Source of the DNA: JACPFJ01 sp041738275
GTDB taxonomy: Bacteria; Desulfobacterota; Desulfuromonadia; Geobacterales; Pseudopelobacteraceae
DNA length: 16,627 bases
Reading direction: 5' to 3'
Assembly: GCA_041738275.1 (NCBI GenBank)
Contig: JBGSQD010000258.1
Location: 1-16,627 of the forward strand
Position numbers and translations under genes: made by a program. Positions 6,846-12,635 of the stretch are shown piece by piece; within the stretch, counting starts at the first letter, position 1, and each line of letters begins with the position of its first letter. The notes beneath the pieces were generated by a model. That model was given only the letters and a program-made list of their open reading frames with translations, was not told where the DNA came from and made no database searches.

Positions 6846-6860
6846 GCATAGAGCGTGCCA
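6846..6860 (-). promoter_or_regulatory. Sigma-54 (-24/-12) promoter of porin-glnK-amtB
   Basis: On the minus strand the sequence TGGCACGCTCTATGCT matches the consensus TGGCACG-N4-TTGCW at all conserved positions except one (A instead of T at the start of the -12 element). The essential GG and GC dinucleotides have the correct 10-nt gap. Transcription would start near 6834, about 125 nt before the porin ATG. Sigma-54 use is expected for nitrogen genes in this group. Confidence 0.75.
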
Positions 6861-6944
6861 GTTGTTATATATTCAAACATATCGGAATGTTGCAGGTAAA
6901 ATGCCCTGATATTCGAGTTACAAACCTGAAGATTGAAGCGGGTT

Positions 6945-6961
6945 TGCATATAAATTATGCA
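6945..6961. promoter_or_regulatory. NtrC-like enhancer dyad
   Basis: TGCATA-N5-TATGCA is a 17-bp dyad with the outer TGCA/TGCA and overall span of the NtrC consensus TGCACC-N5-GGTGCA. The inner CC/GG is TA/TA here. It lies about 110-127 bp upstream of the predicted sigma-54 start, a normal distance for a bacterial enhancer-binding protein. The symmetry and distance are visible; the identity of the activator is inferred. Confidence 0.45.
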
Positions 6962-7150
6962 GCGACTTTTCCTTATAATCCATATGGACGGATCAAGATC
7001 ATGCTCGGAACCCGTAAACATAGTAGTTGGCGCCGGACCAATACCCCATCGCACAATAATTACGCATCCTGACTAAACAATTTGATGTAAGGTTAATTTT
7101 CGGTTAGTCTGTGGTATGCAGAGATTAATTTTCTTCCTGGAGGTTATTCT

Positions 7151-7450
7151 ATGACGCACGTGGCAAAAATAAGCGAGGTACCTAATTTCGGCAAGAAGCT
7201 GGTCTCCGTTTCCGGCGTGGATATCCTGCTGATCAACATCAAGGGCGTCATCTATGCCTGCGAAAACGAATGCCCCCATCAGGGAAGCCCCCTGAGCGCT
7301 GCTGTGGTAAAGGACAATATCCTCTCCTGCCCACGCCACGGCTACCGTTTCAACCTTGTTGACGGCAATTGCGCCGATCATCCCGAATTCATCCTCAAGA
7401 TCTATCCTGTTCAACTTAGTGGAGACGACATCCTTATCGATCTGGGATAA
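7151..7450 (+). CDS. Small Rieske-type [2Fe-2S] ferredoxin
   Basis: The protein is soluble, with 99 residues and a single Rieske domain. The two cluster motifs are complete: Cys41-Pro-His43 in NECPHQGSPL, and Cys60-Pro-Arg-His63 in LSCPRHGYRFNL. There is no signal peptide or membrane anchor, so it is a cytoplasmic electron carrier of the kind that serves oxygenases or nitrite reductase small subunits; the partner is unknown here. GGAGG lies 8 nt before the ATG. The downstream cardiolipin synthase gene starts 2 nt after the stop, so they are co-transcribed, although no functional link between the two is established. Confidence 0.92.
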   Translation: MTHVAKISEVPNFGKKLVSVSGVDILLINIKGVIYACENECPHQGSPLSAAVVKDNILSCPRHGYRFNLVDGNCADHPEFILKIYPVQLSGDDILIDLG

Positions 7451-7452
7451 AA

Positions 7453-8886
7453 GTGGACCACGTACTGATCTCCATCTTAGCGTCCTGTGTCGTTGCAATT
7501 TCCTTTTTAGCCGCCGGACATGCCTTGCTGTATAAGCGCGATTCGAGGGCAGCCTTGGGGTGGATGGGCGTGAGCCTGACACTGCCAATGCTCGGCCCGT
7601 TTCTGTACTGGTGTCTCGGTGTAAATCGCATCTCCCGCCGGGCGCGAAGCTGGAAACTGAGTGGACGCAGAGTCAGCGGCAGCAAAATCTACCCGATTGA
7701 AGATCAAAAGTGGGAATCAGCCCAACTGCCGGCTACAGCACTTCATCTCCGGGATCTGCGCATTCTGGCTGATCGTGTCGTGAATACTCGATTGCAGGCA
7801 GGCAACCACATCATACCGCTGGTAGATGGCGAGACAGCCTATCCTGCCATGCTATCCGCTATCAGGCAGGCGCGGGTCAGCATCAACCTGAGCAGCTATA
7901 TCTTTGATGCCGACGGCATCGGCGAGGATTTTGTCCGAGAGTTACGAGAGGCTACGGAACGCGGCGTAGCAGTGCGGATCATCATCGATGCCATGGGAGA
8001 AAAATACAGCCGTGTTTCACCCATTAAGGCGTTGAACGGGTCACAGGTGCATCTAGTACGTTATTTACCCCTAAGTGATGGAGCCCACATCAACCTGCGC
8101 AATCACCGCAAGCTGCTCATCATCGATGGCAACGAGGCCTTCACCGGCGGCATGAACATTCGCAACCGCCACCAGCCGTCAATCTCCGACAGCAGCAAAG
8201 CCATTCGCGACATACATTTTTGCGTTCAGGGGCCGGTGGTCAACGACCTTCAGCGAGCCTTTCTAAAGGACTGGCACTTTGTCACCGGTGAAATTCTGGA
8301 CAATCCGGACTTTTTTCCCTTCATCGAACAACAGGGGGACGCCATTGTACGCTGCATCAGCGACGGCCCGGACAGTGAATTCAGAAAGCTGGAACAGATC
8401 ATCATGGGGGCCCTGTCATGTGCCGGCCAATCCGTCATGATCATGACCCCGTACTTCATCCCCGACCGTCCCATGATATCGGCGCTGATCACCGCCGCCC
8501 TGCGCGGAGTCGATGTTTGTATCGTATTGCCCGAAAAGAACAACCTTCCCTTTGTCCAATGGGCCTCCAATGCCATGCTGGGTGAATTGCTGGCCAATGG
8601 CGTCAGGGTTTTCTACCAGCCCCCCCCCTTCGTGCACACCAAGCTCTTCATGGTGGACGATGTCTGGTCCCTGATCGGTTCCGCCAATCTGGATGCCCGC
8701 AGCCTGCGCCTCAATTTCGAGCTTGACCTGAGCGTCTATGACAGCGCCTTTACCGCACTGCTGAATTCCCATTTTGCAGCAGCCCTGGCGATATCCCGCG
8801 AGATAACCCTTGCCGAGCTGCAAAGCCGCAGCCTGACAACCAAAATCAGGGAAAACTTTGCCCGTCTTTTTTCCCCGTATCTGTGA
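7453..8886 (+). CDS. cls: Cardiolipin synthase / phospholipase D family protein
   Basis: The protein has 477 residues, typical for bacterial Cls (about 480). Two N-terminal membrane helices (about 4-26 and 33-57, the PLDc_N region) precede two PLD domains. The first HKD motif is His218-x-Lys220-x4-Asp225 within HRKLLIIDGNEAFTGGMN. The second is His395-x-Lys397-x4-Asp402 within HTKLFMVDDVWSLIGSANLD. Both catalytic motifs are complete. The enzyme is expected to join two phosphatidylglycerols, or PG and PE, into cardiolipin at the inner membrane. The start is GTG at 7453, 2 nt after the Rieske stop, with only a weak GGGAT ribosome site, so translation probably depends on coupling. An 8-C run occurs near 8624 within codons for a Pro stretch. 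Confidence 0.92.
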   Translation: MDHVLISILASCVVAISFLAAGHALLYKRDSRAALGWMGVSLTLPMLGPFLYWCLGVNRISRRARSWKLSGRRVSGSKIYPIEDQKWESAQLPATALHLRDLRILADRVVNTRLQAGNHIIPLVDGETAYPAMLSAIRQARVSINLSSYIFDADGIGEDFVRELREATERGVAVRIIIDAMGEKYSRVSPIKALNGSQVHLVRYLPLSDGAHINLRNHRKLLIIDGNEAFTGGMNIRNRHQPSISDSSKAIRDIHFCVQGPVVNDLQRAFLKDWHFVTGEILDNPDFFPFIEQQGDAIVRCISDGPDSEFRKLEQIIMGALSCAGQSVMIMTPYFIPDRPMISALITAALRGVDVCIVLPEKNNLPFVQWASNAMLGELLANGVRVFYQPPPFVHTKLFMVDDVWSLIGSANLDARSLRLNFELDLSVYDSAFTALLNSHFAAALAISREITLAELQSRSLTTKIRENFARLFSPYL

Positions 8887-9166
8887 AGCATCAGGTTGCC
8901 GGTGGCAGCGAAGAAATTGATCTTCTCCGATTACGCAGAAAATATCTCTACTGGGGGATGTGGAATTTGGAGACATTTGCAAATTTTGCGCAAGCCGGTG
9001 TCGGAAAGTGAATACTCCTTGGCAAGAGATGACATGGTTTTACACACACCTCCTCATAAAGCCCTTCTCGTTAAACTCCACCTTGATGTAGTTTAAATCC
9101 GTCACCACAATACCAATATAAATATTTCCAATATTGATAAACTAGAATAGCCCCTAACAACCGCCA

Positions 9167-9246
9167 ATTACAGTAATGCCGTTTTTGCATTTATAATTGA
9201 CAGATTGCATCTCTTATGGTATTTAAAATACAGTAATAGGATTACT
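9167..9246. promoter_or_regulatory. Pair of ACAGTAAT palindromes flanking the candidate promoter
   Basis: The 9-mer TACAGTAAT occurs twice, at 9169-9177 and 9229-9237, 60 bp apart. Each copy is part of a dyad: ATTAC-A-GTAAT (9167-9177) and AGTAAT-AGG-ATTACT (9232-9246). The second lies between the candidate -10 and the ribosome site of the half-specificity gene, a position expected for a repressor operator. The regulator is unknown. Confidence 0.4.
9197..9225 (+). promoter_or_regulatory. Candidate sigma-70 promoter for the half-S/57-aa/hsdM block
   Basis: A perfect TTGACA (9197-9202) is followed after 17 nt by TATTTA (9220-9225; 3 of 6). The region is AT-rich and lies 35 bp before the first ATG of the block. 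The weak -10 keeps confidence low. Confidence 0.35.
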
Positions 9247-9259
9247 CATAAGGAAATGT

Positions 9260-9835
9260 ATGAGAACTTTATTGAAAAATGTCGCTTCTGTGCAATCAGG
9301 ATATTCATTTCGCTCGCGACTTGAGTCAATGGATTCCGGCACAGTAGCAGTTATTCAGATGAAAGATCTGACCGGTGATAATCGAGTCAATTGTGATGAA
9401 TTGACAAAGCTTGATATGGAAATCCCTAAGGTACATCATCTCGTAAAGCCAGGCGACTTGATATTTCGCTCTCGGGGATTAACCAGTAATTCGGCTTTGC
9501 TTGAGGAAGATCCCGGTTATGCCGTTCTTGCGGCTCCCTTGCTACTGATAAGGGTAACGAGTGACTGTATTCTGCCCGCATTTTTGAATTGGTTTATCAG
9601 TCAGAGACCAGCTCAGGTATACCTTGCAAGTTGCTCTGAAGGAACATCACTCAAGATGATCAGTAAACAATCTTTAGAAAACCTCGAAGTAGATGTGCCG
9701 TCATTGCTACAACAATGGGTGATAGTCGAATTGGCATCCCTGGCTGAAGAGGAGCAACGATTAACGAAATTAATAGCTGAGAAACGCAAACAATATATTA
9801 CAGCTACATTATTACAGATTGCGGAAGGAGATTAA
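9260..9835 (+). CDS. Half-size type I specificity (HsdS-like) protein with one target-recognition domain
   Basis: The protein has 191 residues, half the size of a normal HsdS. It opens LLKNVASVQSGYSFRSRLE, like the start of an HsdS target-recognition domain. It continues with VAVIQMKDLT (30-39), KPGDLIFRSRG (63-73), a strand-rich core, and FLNWFISQRPAQVYLASCSEGTSLKMISKQSLENLEVDVP (108-147). It ends in a charged helix (about 150-186) like the HsdS conserved spacer/coiled coil. The ATG at 9260 follows AAGGAA. One base separates it from the 57-aa gene, which overlaps hsdM. Its job could be to dimerise and act as a second specificity subunit, or to modulate the HsdM complex; neither can be decided from sequence. 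Similar short S-like proteins sit next to hsdM in other genomes (from memory). Confidence 0.75.
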   Translation: MRTLLKNVASVQSGYSFRSRLESMDSGTVAVIQMKDLTGDNRVNCDELTKLDMEIPKVHHLVKPGDLIFRSRGLTSNSALLEEDPGYAVLAAPLLLIRVTSDCILPAFLNWFISQRPAQVYLASCSEGTSLKMISKQSLENLEVDVPSLLQQWVIVELASLAEEEQRLTKLIAEKRKQYITATLLQIAEGD

Positions 9836-9836
9836 T

Positions 9837-10010
9837 ATGGCGACAAATCCACCCAAAGGTGATGGGCATCGTAACGGTGCTGTTAAAGAAAGATCACAGG
9901 CCTTCAACCAAGTTAATGAACGCTGGACCAAGCGTGATACAACGACCGGTAAATTTATTGACCAAAAAGCGGACAAGACCCAATTCAAAGGCGTGAGGAA
10001 AGAAAAATGA
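9837..10010 (+). CDS. 57-aa basic protein of unknown function preceding hsdM
   Basis: This is a short, hydrophilic, Lys/Arg/Thr-rich protein beginning MATNPPKGDGHRNGAVKER, with SQAFNQVNERWTKRDTTTGKFIDQK in the middle and ending FKGVRKEK. It has no membrane or signal segment and no catalytic motif. A good GGAAGGAG ribosome site lies before the ATG at 9837, and the TGA overlaps the hsdM ATG as ATGA. I recognise the pattern NPPKGDGHRxGAVxxRSQ...KRDxxTGxF as a conserved small protein seen beside type I restriction genes, but I know of no assigned function. Nucleic-acid or HsdM binding is a guess from its charge and context. Confidence 0.75.
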   Translation: MATNPPKGDGHRNGAVKERSQAFNQVNERWTKRDTTTGKFIDQKADKTQFKGVRKEK

Positions 10011-11566
10011 GCCAGCTAATAGATCAAAAAGACATCAACAACGCGGCCTGGGCGGCGTGCGACACTTTTCGTGGCGTTGTTGATCCGGCACAATACAAAG
10101 ATTACATACTGACTATGTTGTTTGTGAAATACATCTCGGATACCTGGAAGAGTCACTACGAAGAATACCGCCTGCAATATGGTGACGACGATACCCGTAT
10201 CCGGCGCAAGCTGGAGCGTGAGCGCTTTGTGCTCCCCTTTGCCGAGCTGAAGAATCATGATACCGGCGAAGTGGAAGACCGTTTTCTGGCGGATTATTAC
10301 AGTCTGTATGAACGGCGCAACGCGGCCAACATTGGCGAACTGATCAATATCGTTTTGGATGCGATTGAAGAAGCAAACAAGGCAAAACTGGAAAGCGTGT
10401 TCCGCAATATCGATTTCAACAGCGAATCAAACCTCGGCAAGACCAAGGACCGCAACCGCCGCCTGAAGACGCTGCTGGAAGATTTCTACAAACCGCTGCT
10501 GGATATGAGCCCCGGCAAGGTTTCCGAAGATGTTATCGGTAACACATACATCTACCTGATCGAGCGCTTTGCCTCCGACTCCGGCAAAAAGGCGGGAGAG
10601 TTCTATACTCCGCACAAGATTTCGACGCTGGTAGCCAAGTTGGGCAGACCAAAACAAGGTGACCGCATCTGTGACCCGACTTGCGGCTCCGGTGGGCTTT
10701 TGATCGAAGCAGCCAGAGAGGTTAATGACCGCAACTTCGCCTTGTTCGGCATGGAATCCAACGGCAGCACATGGGCGCTGGCCCGGATGAACATGTTCCT
10801 GCATGGTGCCGACAGTGCCCGAATAGAATGGTGCGACACCCTCAACAGTCCCGCTTTGGTGGAGAACGACCGCTTGATGAAGTTTAACGTGGTGGTGGCA
10901 AATCCGCCCTTTTCCCTCGACAAGTGGGGTGCCGAAGGTGCCGAAAGCGATCGCTTTAACCGCTTCTGGCGCGGCGTCCCGCCCAAGTCAAAAGCTGACT
11001 GGGCCTTTATCAGCCACATGGTGGAATCGGCTCTGGAAAAGGAGGGGCGGGTCTCCGTGGTGGTGCCGCACGGTGTACTGTTCCGTGGCGCTGCCGAGGG
11101 GCGCATCCGGCAGAAGATGATCGAGGAAAATCTGCTGGATGCCGTTATCGGGCTGCCGGGCAATCTCTTCACGACCACCTCAATTCCGGTAGCGATTCTG
11201 GTCTTTGACCGTAGCAGGGAAAAAGGCGGAGCCAACCAGGGGCGCAAGGACGTGCTCTTTGTCGATGCCAGCCGTGATTATCTGCCGGGTAAGAACCAGA
11301 ACTCCCTTTCCGACGAGCATATTCAGAAGATTGTCGATACCGTCGCTGACCGTCAGGACATGGATAAATACGCCCATATAGCCCCTTTTGAAGAGATCAG
11401 GGATAATGACTTCAACCTTAACATTCCGCGCTATGTGGATACCTTTGAGGAAGAAGTTGAGATTGATATCGATGCTGTTCAAGTGGAGATTGAACAGTTG
11501 GAAAAAGAGCTGGTTGCTGTGCGGGCGCGGATGGCGGAGATGTTGAAGGAGATTGAACGAGGTTAG
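10007..11566 (+). CDS. hsdM: Type I restriction-modification DNA methyltransferase subunit HsdM
   Basis: The 519-residue N6-adenine methyltransferase subunit is complete. An N-terminal helical HsdM_N domain (about 8-165, starting DINNAAWAACDTFRG) precedes the N6_Mtase domain. The AdoMet-binding motif I is DPTCGSGG (223-230) and the catalytic motif IV is NPPF (299-302), both intact. The C-terminus is a charged helix (EIDIDAVQVEIEQLEKELVAVRARM) expected to pack on the specificity subunit. The ATG overlaps the stop of the 57-aa gene. HsdM transfers methyl groups from AdoMet to adenine when joined to HsdS. It is the last gene of the first block; a 223-bp gap follows before dinD. Confidence 0.96.
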   Translation: MSQLIDQKDINNAAWAACDTFRGVVDPAQYKDYILTMLFVKYISDTWKSHYEEYRLQYGDDDTRIRRKLERERFVLPFAELKNHDTGEVEDRFLADYYSLYERRNAANIGELINIVLDAIEEANKAKLESVFRNIDFNSESNLGKTKDRNRRLKTLLEDFYKPLLDMSPGKVSEDVIGNTYIYLIERFASDSGKKAGEFYTPHKISTLVAKLGRPKQGDRICDPTCGSGGLLIEAAREVNDRNFALFGMESNGSTWALARMNMFLHGADSARIEWCDTLNSPALVENDRLMKFNVVVANPPFSLDKWGAEGAESDRFNRFWRGVPPKSKADWAFISHMVESALEKEGRVSVVVPHGVLFRGAAEGRIRQKMIEENLLDAVIGLPGNLFTTTSIPVAILVFDRSREKGGANQGRKDVLFVDASRDYLPGKNQNSLSDEHIQKIVDTVADRQDMDKYAHIAPFEEIRDNDFNLNIPRYVDTFEEEVEIDIDAVQVEIEQLEKELVAVRARMAEMLKEIERG

Positions 11567-11582
11567 CCAGAAAGGCATTAAT

Positions 11583-11662
11583 CACGCGACGGCGCAACGA
11601 CGCAACGAAAGGCTTTAAACATTTTTTCTTGGTTTTACGTTGCGTCGTCGCGTCGTTGCGTG
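11583..11662. repeat. Inverted repeat with 25-bp arms after hsdM
   Basis: The arms at 11583-11607 (CACGCGACGGCGCAACGACG + CAACG) and 11638-11662 (CGTTGCGTCGTCGCGTCGTT + GCGTG) match as an inverted repeat at 22 of 25 positions, and all three mismatches are transitions that allow G-U pairing on one strand. The arms are themselves built from repeats of a CGACGCAA-type unit. The 30-nt loop is AT-rich. It starts 16 bp after the hsdM stop. It can form a very stable hairpin and may end hsdM transcription, although no T-run follows directly. It resembles dispersed intergenic repeats of this group. Confidence 0.6.
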
Positions 11663-11701
11663 AAACAAGTTTCTTTTGTTCCTGGTTTATCTGGCATAGT
11701 T

Positions 11702-11731
11702 GACCACTTTCGTGACGTCACGCAAATGGTC
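11702..11731. promoter_or_regulatory. 30-bp imperfect palindrome with a CGTGACGTCACG core (upstream of dinD)
   Basis: The sequence reads GACCA-cTTt-CGTGAC | GTCACG-cAAa-TGGTC; the two 15-nt halves match at 13 positions, and the central 12 bp is a perfect palindrome. It overlaps a possible -35 (TTGACC, 11700-11705) and precedes a possible -10 (TAGGAT, 11732-11737), although their 26-nt spacing is too long for one promoter. It is operator-like and lies about 60-90 bp before dinD. Confidence 0.5.
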
Positions 11732-11742
11732 TAGGATATGGC

Positions 11743-11770
11743 ACCATTTTGCTAATCTCAGCAAATTGGT
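11743..11770. promoter_or_regulatory. Second dyad, related to the first, just upstream of dinD
   Basis: ACCATTTTGCT (11743-11753) and AGCAAATTGGT (11760-11770) are complementary at 10 of 11 positions around a 6-nt centre. Its outer parts resemble those of the palindrome at 11702 (ACCA-TTT and CAAAT(T)GGTCT), which suggests two sites for one regulator. It ends 19 bp before the dinD ATG, next to the GGAGGG ribosome site. DinD is SOS-induced in E. coli, so a LexA-type repressor is a candidate, but no published LexA consensus that I know matches exactly. Confidence 0.45.
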
Positions 11771-11789
11771 CTGAACGGAGGGATACGTT

Positions 11790-12635
11790 ATGCGTGGAAA
11801 AGACATTGAGAAGAAACATCATCGTACCTTTGAAGAACTGCGGGAAACAGACGAGTCAGGCCAGGAATTCTGGACTGGCCGCAGGCTGTCAAAGGTTTTG
11901 GAGTATTCAGAATACCGGCATTTCTTACCGGTTATAGAAAAAGCCAAGGAAGCATGCCGAAATAGTGGCTACGAGATTCAGGACCATTTCGAGGAGTTCC
12001 TCGGAATGGTCGATATCGGTTCAGGCGCAAAACGAGAGGTGCCGGATGTCAAACTTTCCCGTTATGCCTGTTACCTGATTGTTCAGAATGCCGATCCGAC
12101 CAAGTCGGTTATTGCCAATGGCCAGACCTACTTCGCTCTTCAGACTCGCAGGCAGGAACTGGCAGATGATGAAAAGTTCCAGCAACTGAAAGAGGATGAG
12201 AAACGCCTGTTTCTGCGCAACGAACTGAAAGAGCACAACAAGCAACTGGTTGAAGCGGCCCAACTGGCAGGTGTTGAGACCAATATCGATTTTGCGGTGT
12301 TTCAGAACCATGGCTACAAGGGGCTGTATGGCGGCCTGGACGCAAAAGGGATTCACGGACGCAAGGGGCTAAAAAAGAGCCAGAAGATCCTAGACCACAT
12401 GGGAAGTACCGAGCTGGCAGCCAACCTCTTCCGAGCCACACAGGCCGAAGAGAAGTTGCGTCGGGACAAGGTCAAAGGAAAAGACAAGGCCAACCAGACC
12501 CATTTCGAGGTTGGCGCCAAGGTCCGCCAGACTATCAAGGAGTTGGGTGGCACCATGCCGGAAGAGCTGCCTGTGCCGGAGAAGAGTGTCAAGAAGTTGG
12601 AGAGAAAGCAGAAGCTGGTGGAGGGTGGGGAATGA
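11790..12635 (+). CDS. dinD: DNA damage-inducible protein D (DinD)
   Basis: At 281 residues it is close to the 274 of E. coli DinD. Conserved blocks are FEELRETDESGQEFWTGRRL + SKVLEYSEYRHFLPVIEKA (14-52, BRO-N-like start), DHFEEFLGMVDIGSGAKREV (65-84), and LSRYACYLIVQNADPTKSVI + ANGQTYFALQTRRQE (89-123). The C-terminal part is a long charged helix-rich region. E. coli DinD is induced by the SOS response and inhibits RecA filaments. GGAGGG lies 7 nt before the ATG, and the stop overlaps the hsdS start as ATGA, so it leads the dinD-hsdS-HAD-hsdR transcript. This position suggests that restriction genes are controlled together with a damage-response gene (inference). Confidence 0.92.
   Translation: MRGKDIEKKHHRTFEELRETDESGQEFWTGRRLSKVLEYSEYRHFLPVIEKAKEACRNSGYEIQDHFEEFLGMVDIGSGAKREVPDVKLSRYACYLIVQNADPTKSVIANGQTYFALQTRRQELADDEKFQQLKEDEKRLFLRNELKEHNKQLVEAAQLAGVETNIDFAVFQNHGYKGLYGGLDAKGIHGRKGLKKSQKILDHMGSTELAANLFRATQAEEKLRRDKVKGKDKANQTHFEVGAKVRQTIKELGGTMPEELPVPEKSVKKLERKQKLVEGGE

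Larger units (their letters stand above)
6710..7150. other. 441-bp divergent intergenic region: nitrogen promoter on the left, Rieske gene leader on the right
   Basis: The minus-strand side holds a leader of about 125 nt with the palindrome TGTGGCCACA (6801-6810), the sigma-54 promoter and a distal dyad, listed separately. The plus-strand side holds the Rieske ribosome site GGAGG (7139-7143). No convincing sigma-70 promoter for the Rieske gene was recognised. Reading frames in this region (for example minus 6842-7054) have no family resemblance and overlap the promoter. Confidence 0.5.
8887..9259. other. 373-bp AT-rich intergenic region before the restriction-modification island
   Basis: Base composition shifts to AT-rich after the cls stop, most clearly from about 9100 onward. 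No convincing terminator follows cls. The right half carries a candidate promoter and two related ATTAC/GTAAT palindromes, listed separately. A TTG-started 66-codon frame (8896-9096) has no ribosome site or recognisable content. No tRNA or attachment repeat was seen. Confidence 0.4.

Noticed and set aside
6842..7054. 70-codon minus-strand frame upstream of the porin
   Set aside because: It covers the sigma-54 promoter and the enhancer dyad and has no family resemblance.
8896..9096. 66-codon plus-strand reading frame after cls
   Set aside because: TTG start, no ribosome site, no recognisable sequence and a composition like the non-coding flank.
10427..11247. Long minus-strand frames opposite hsdM, up to 214 codons
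   Set aside because: These are shadows of hsdM in a GC-rich third-position context; no motifs or ribosome sites.
11739..11753. TGGCACCATTTTGCT, a sigma-54-like sequence upstream of dinD
   Set aside because: The GG and GC dinucleotides are 9 nt apart rather than the required 10, and the stretch is explained by the dyad at 11743-11770.
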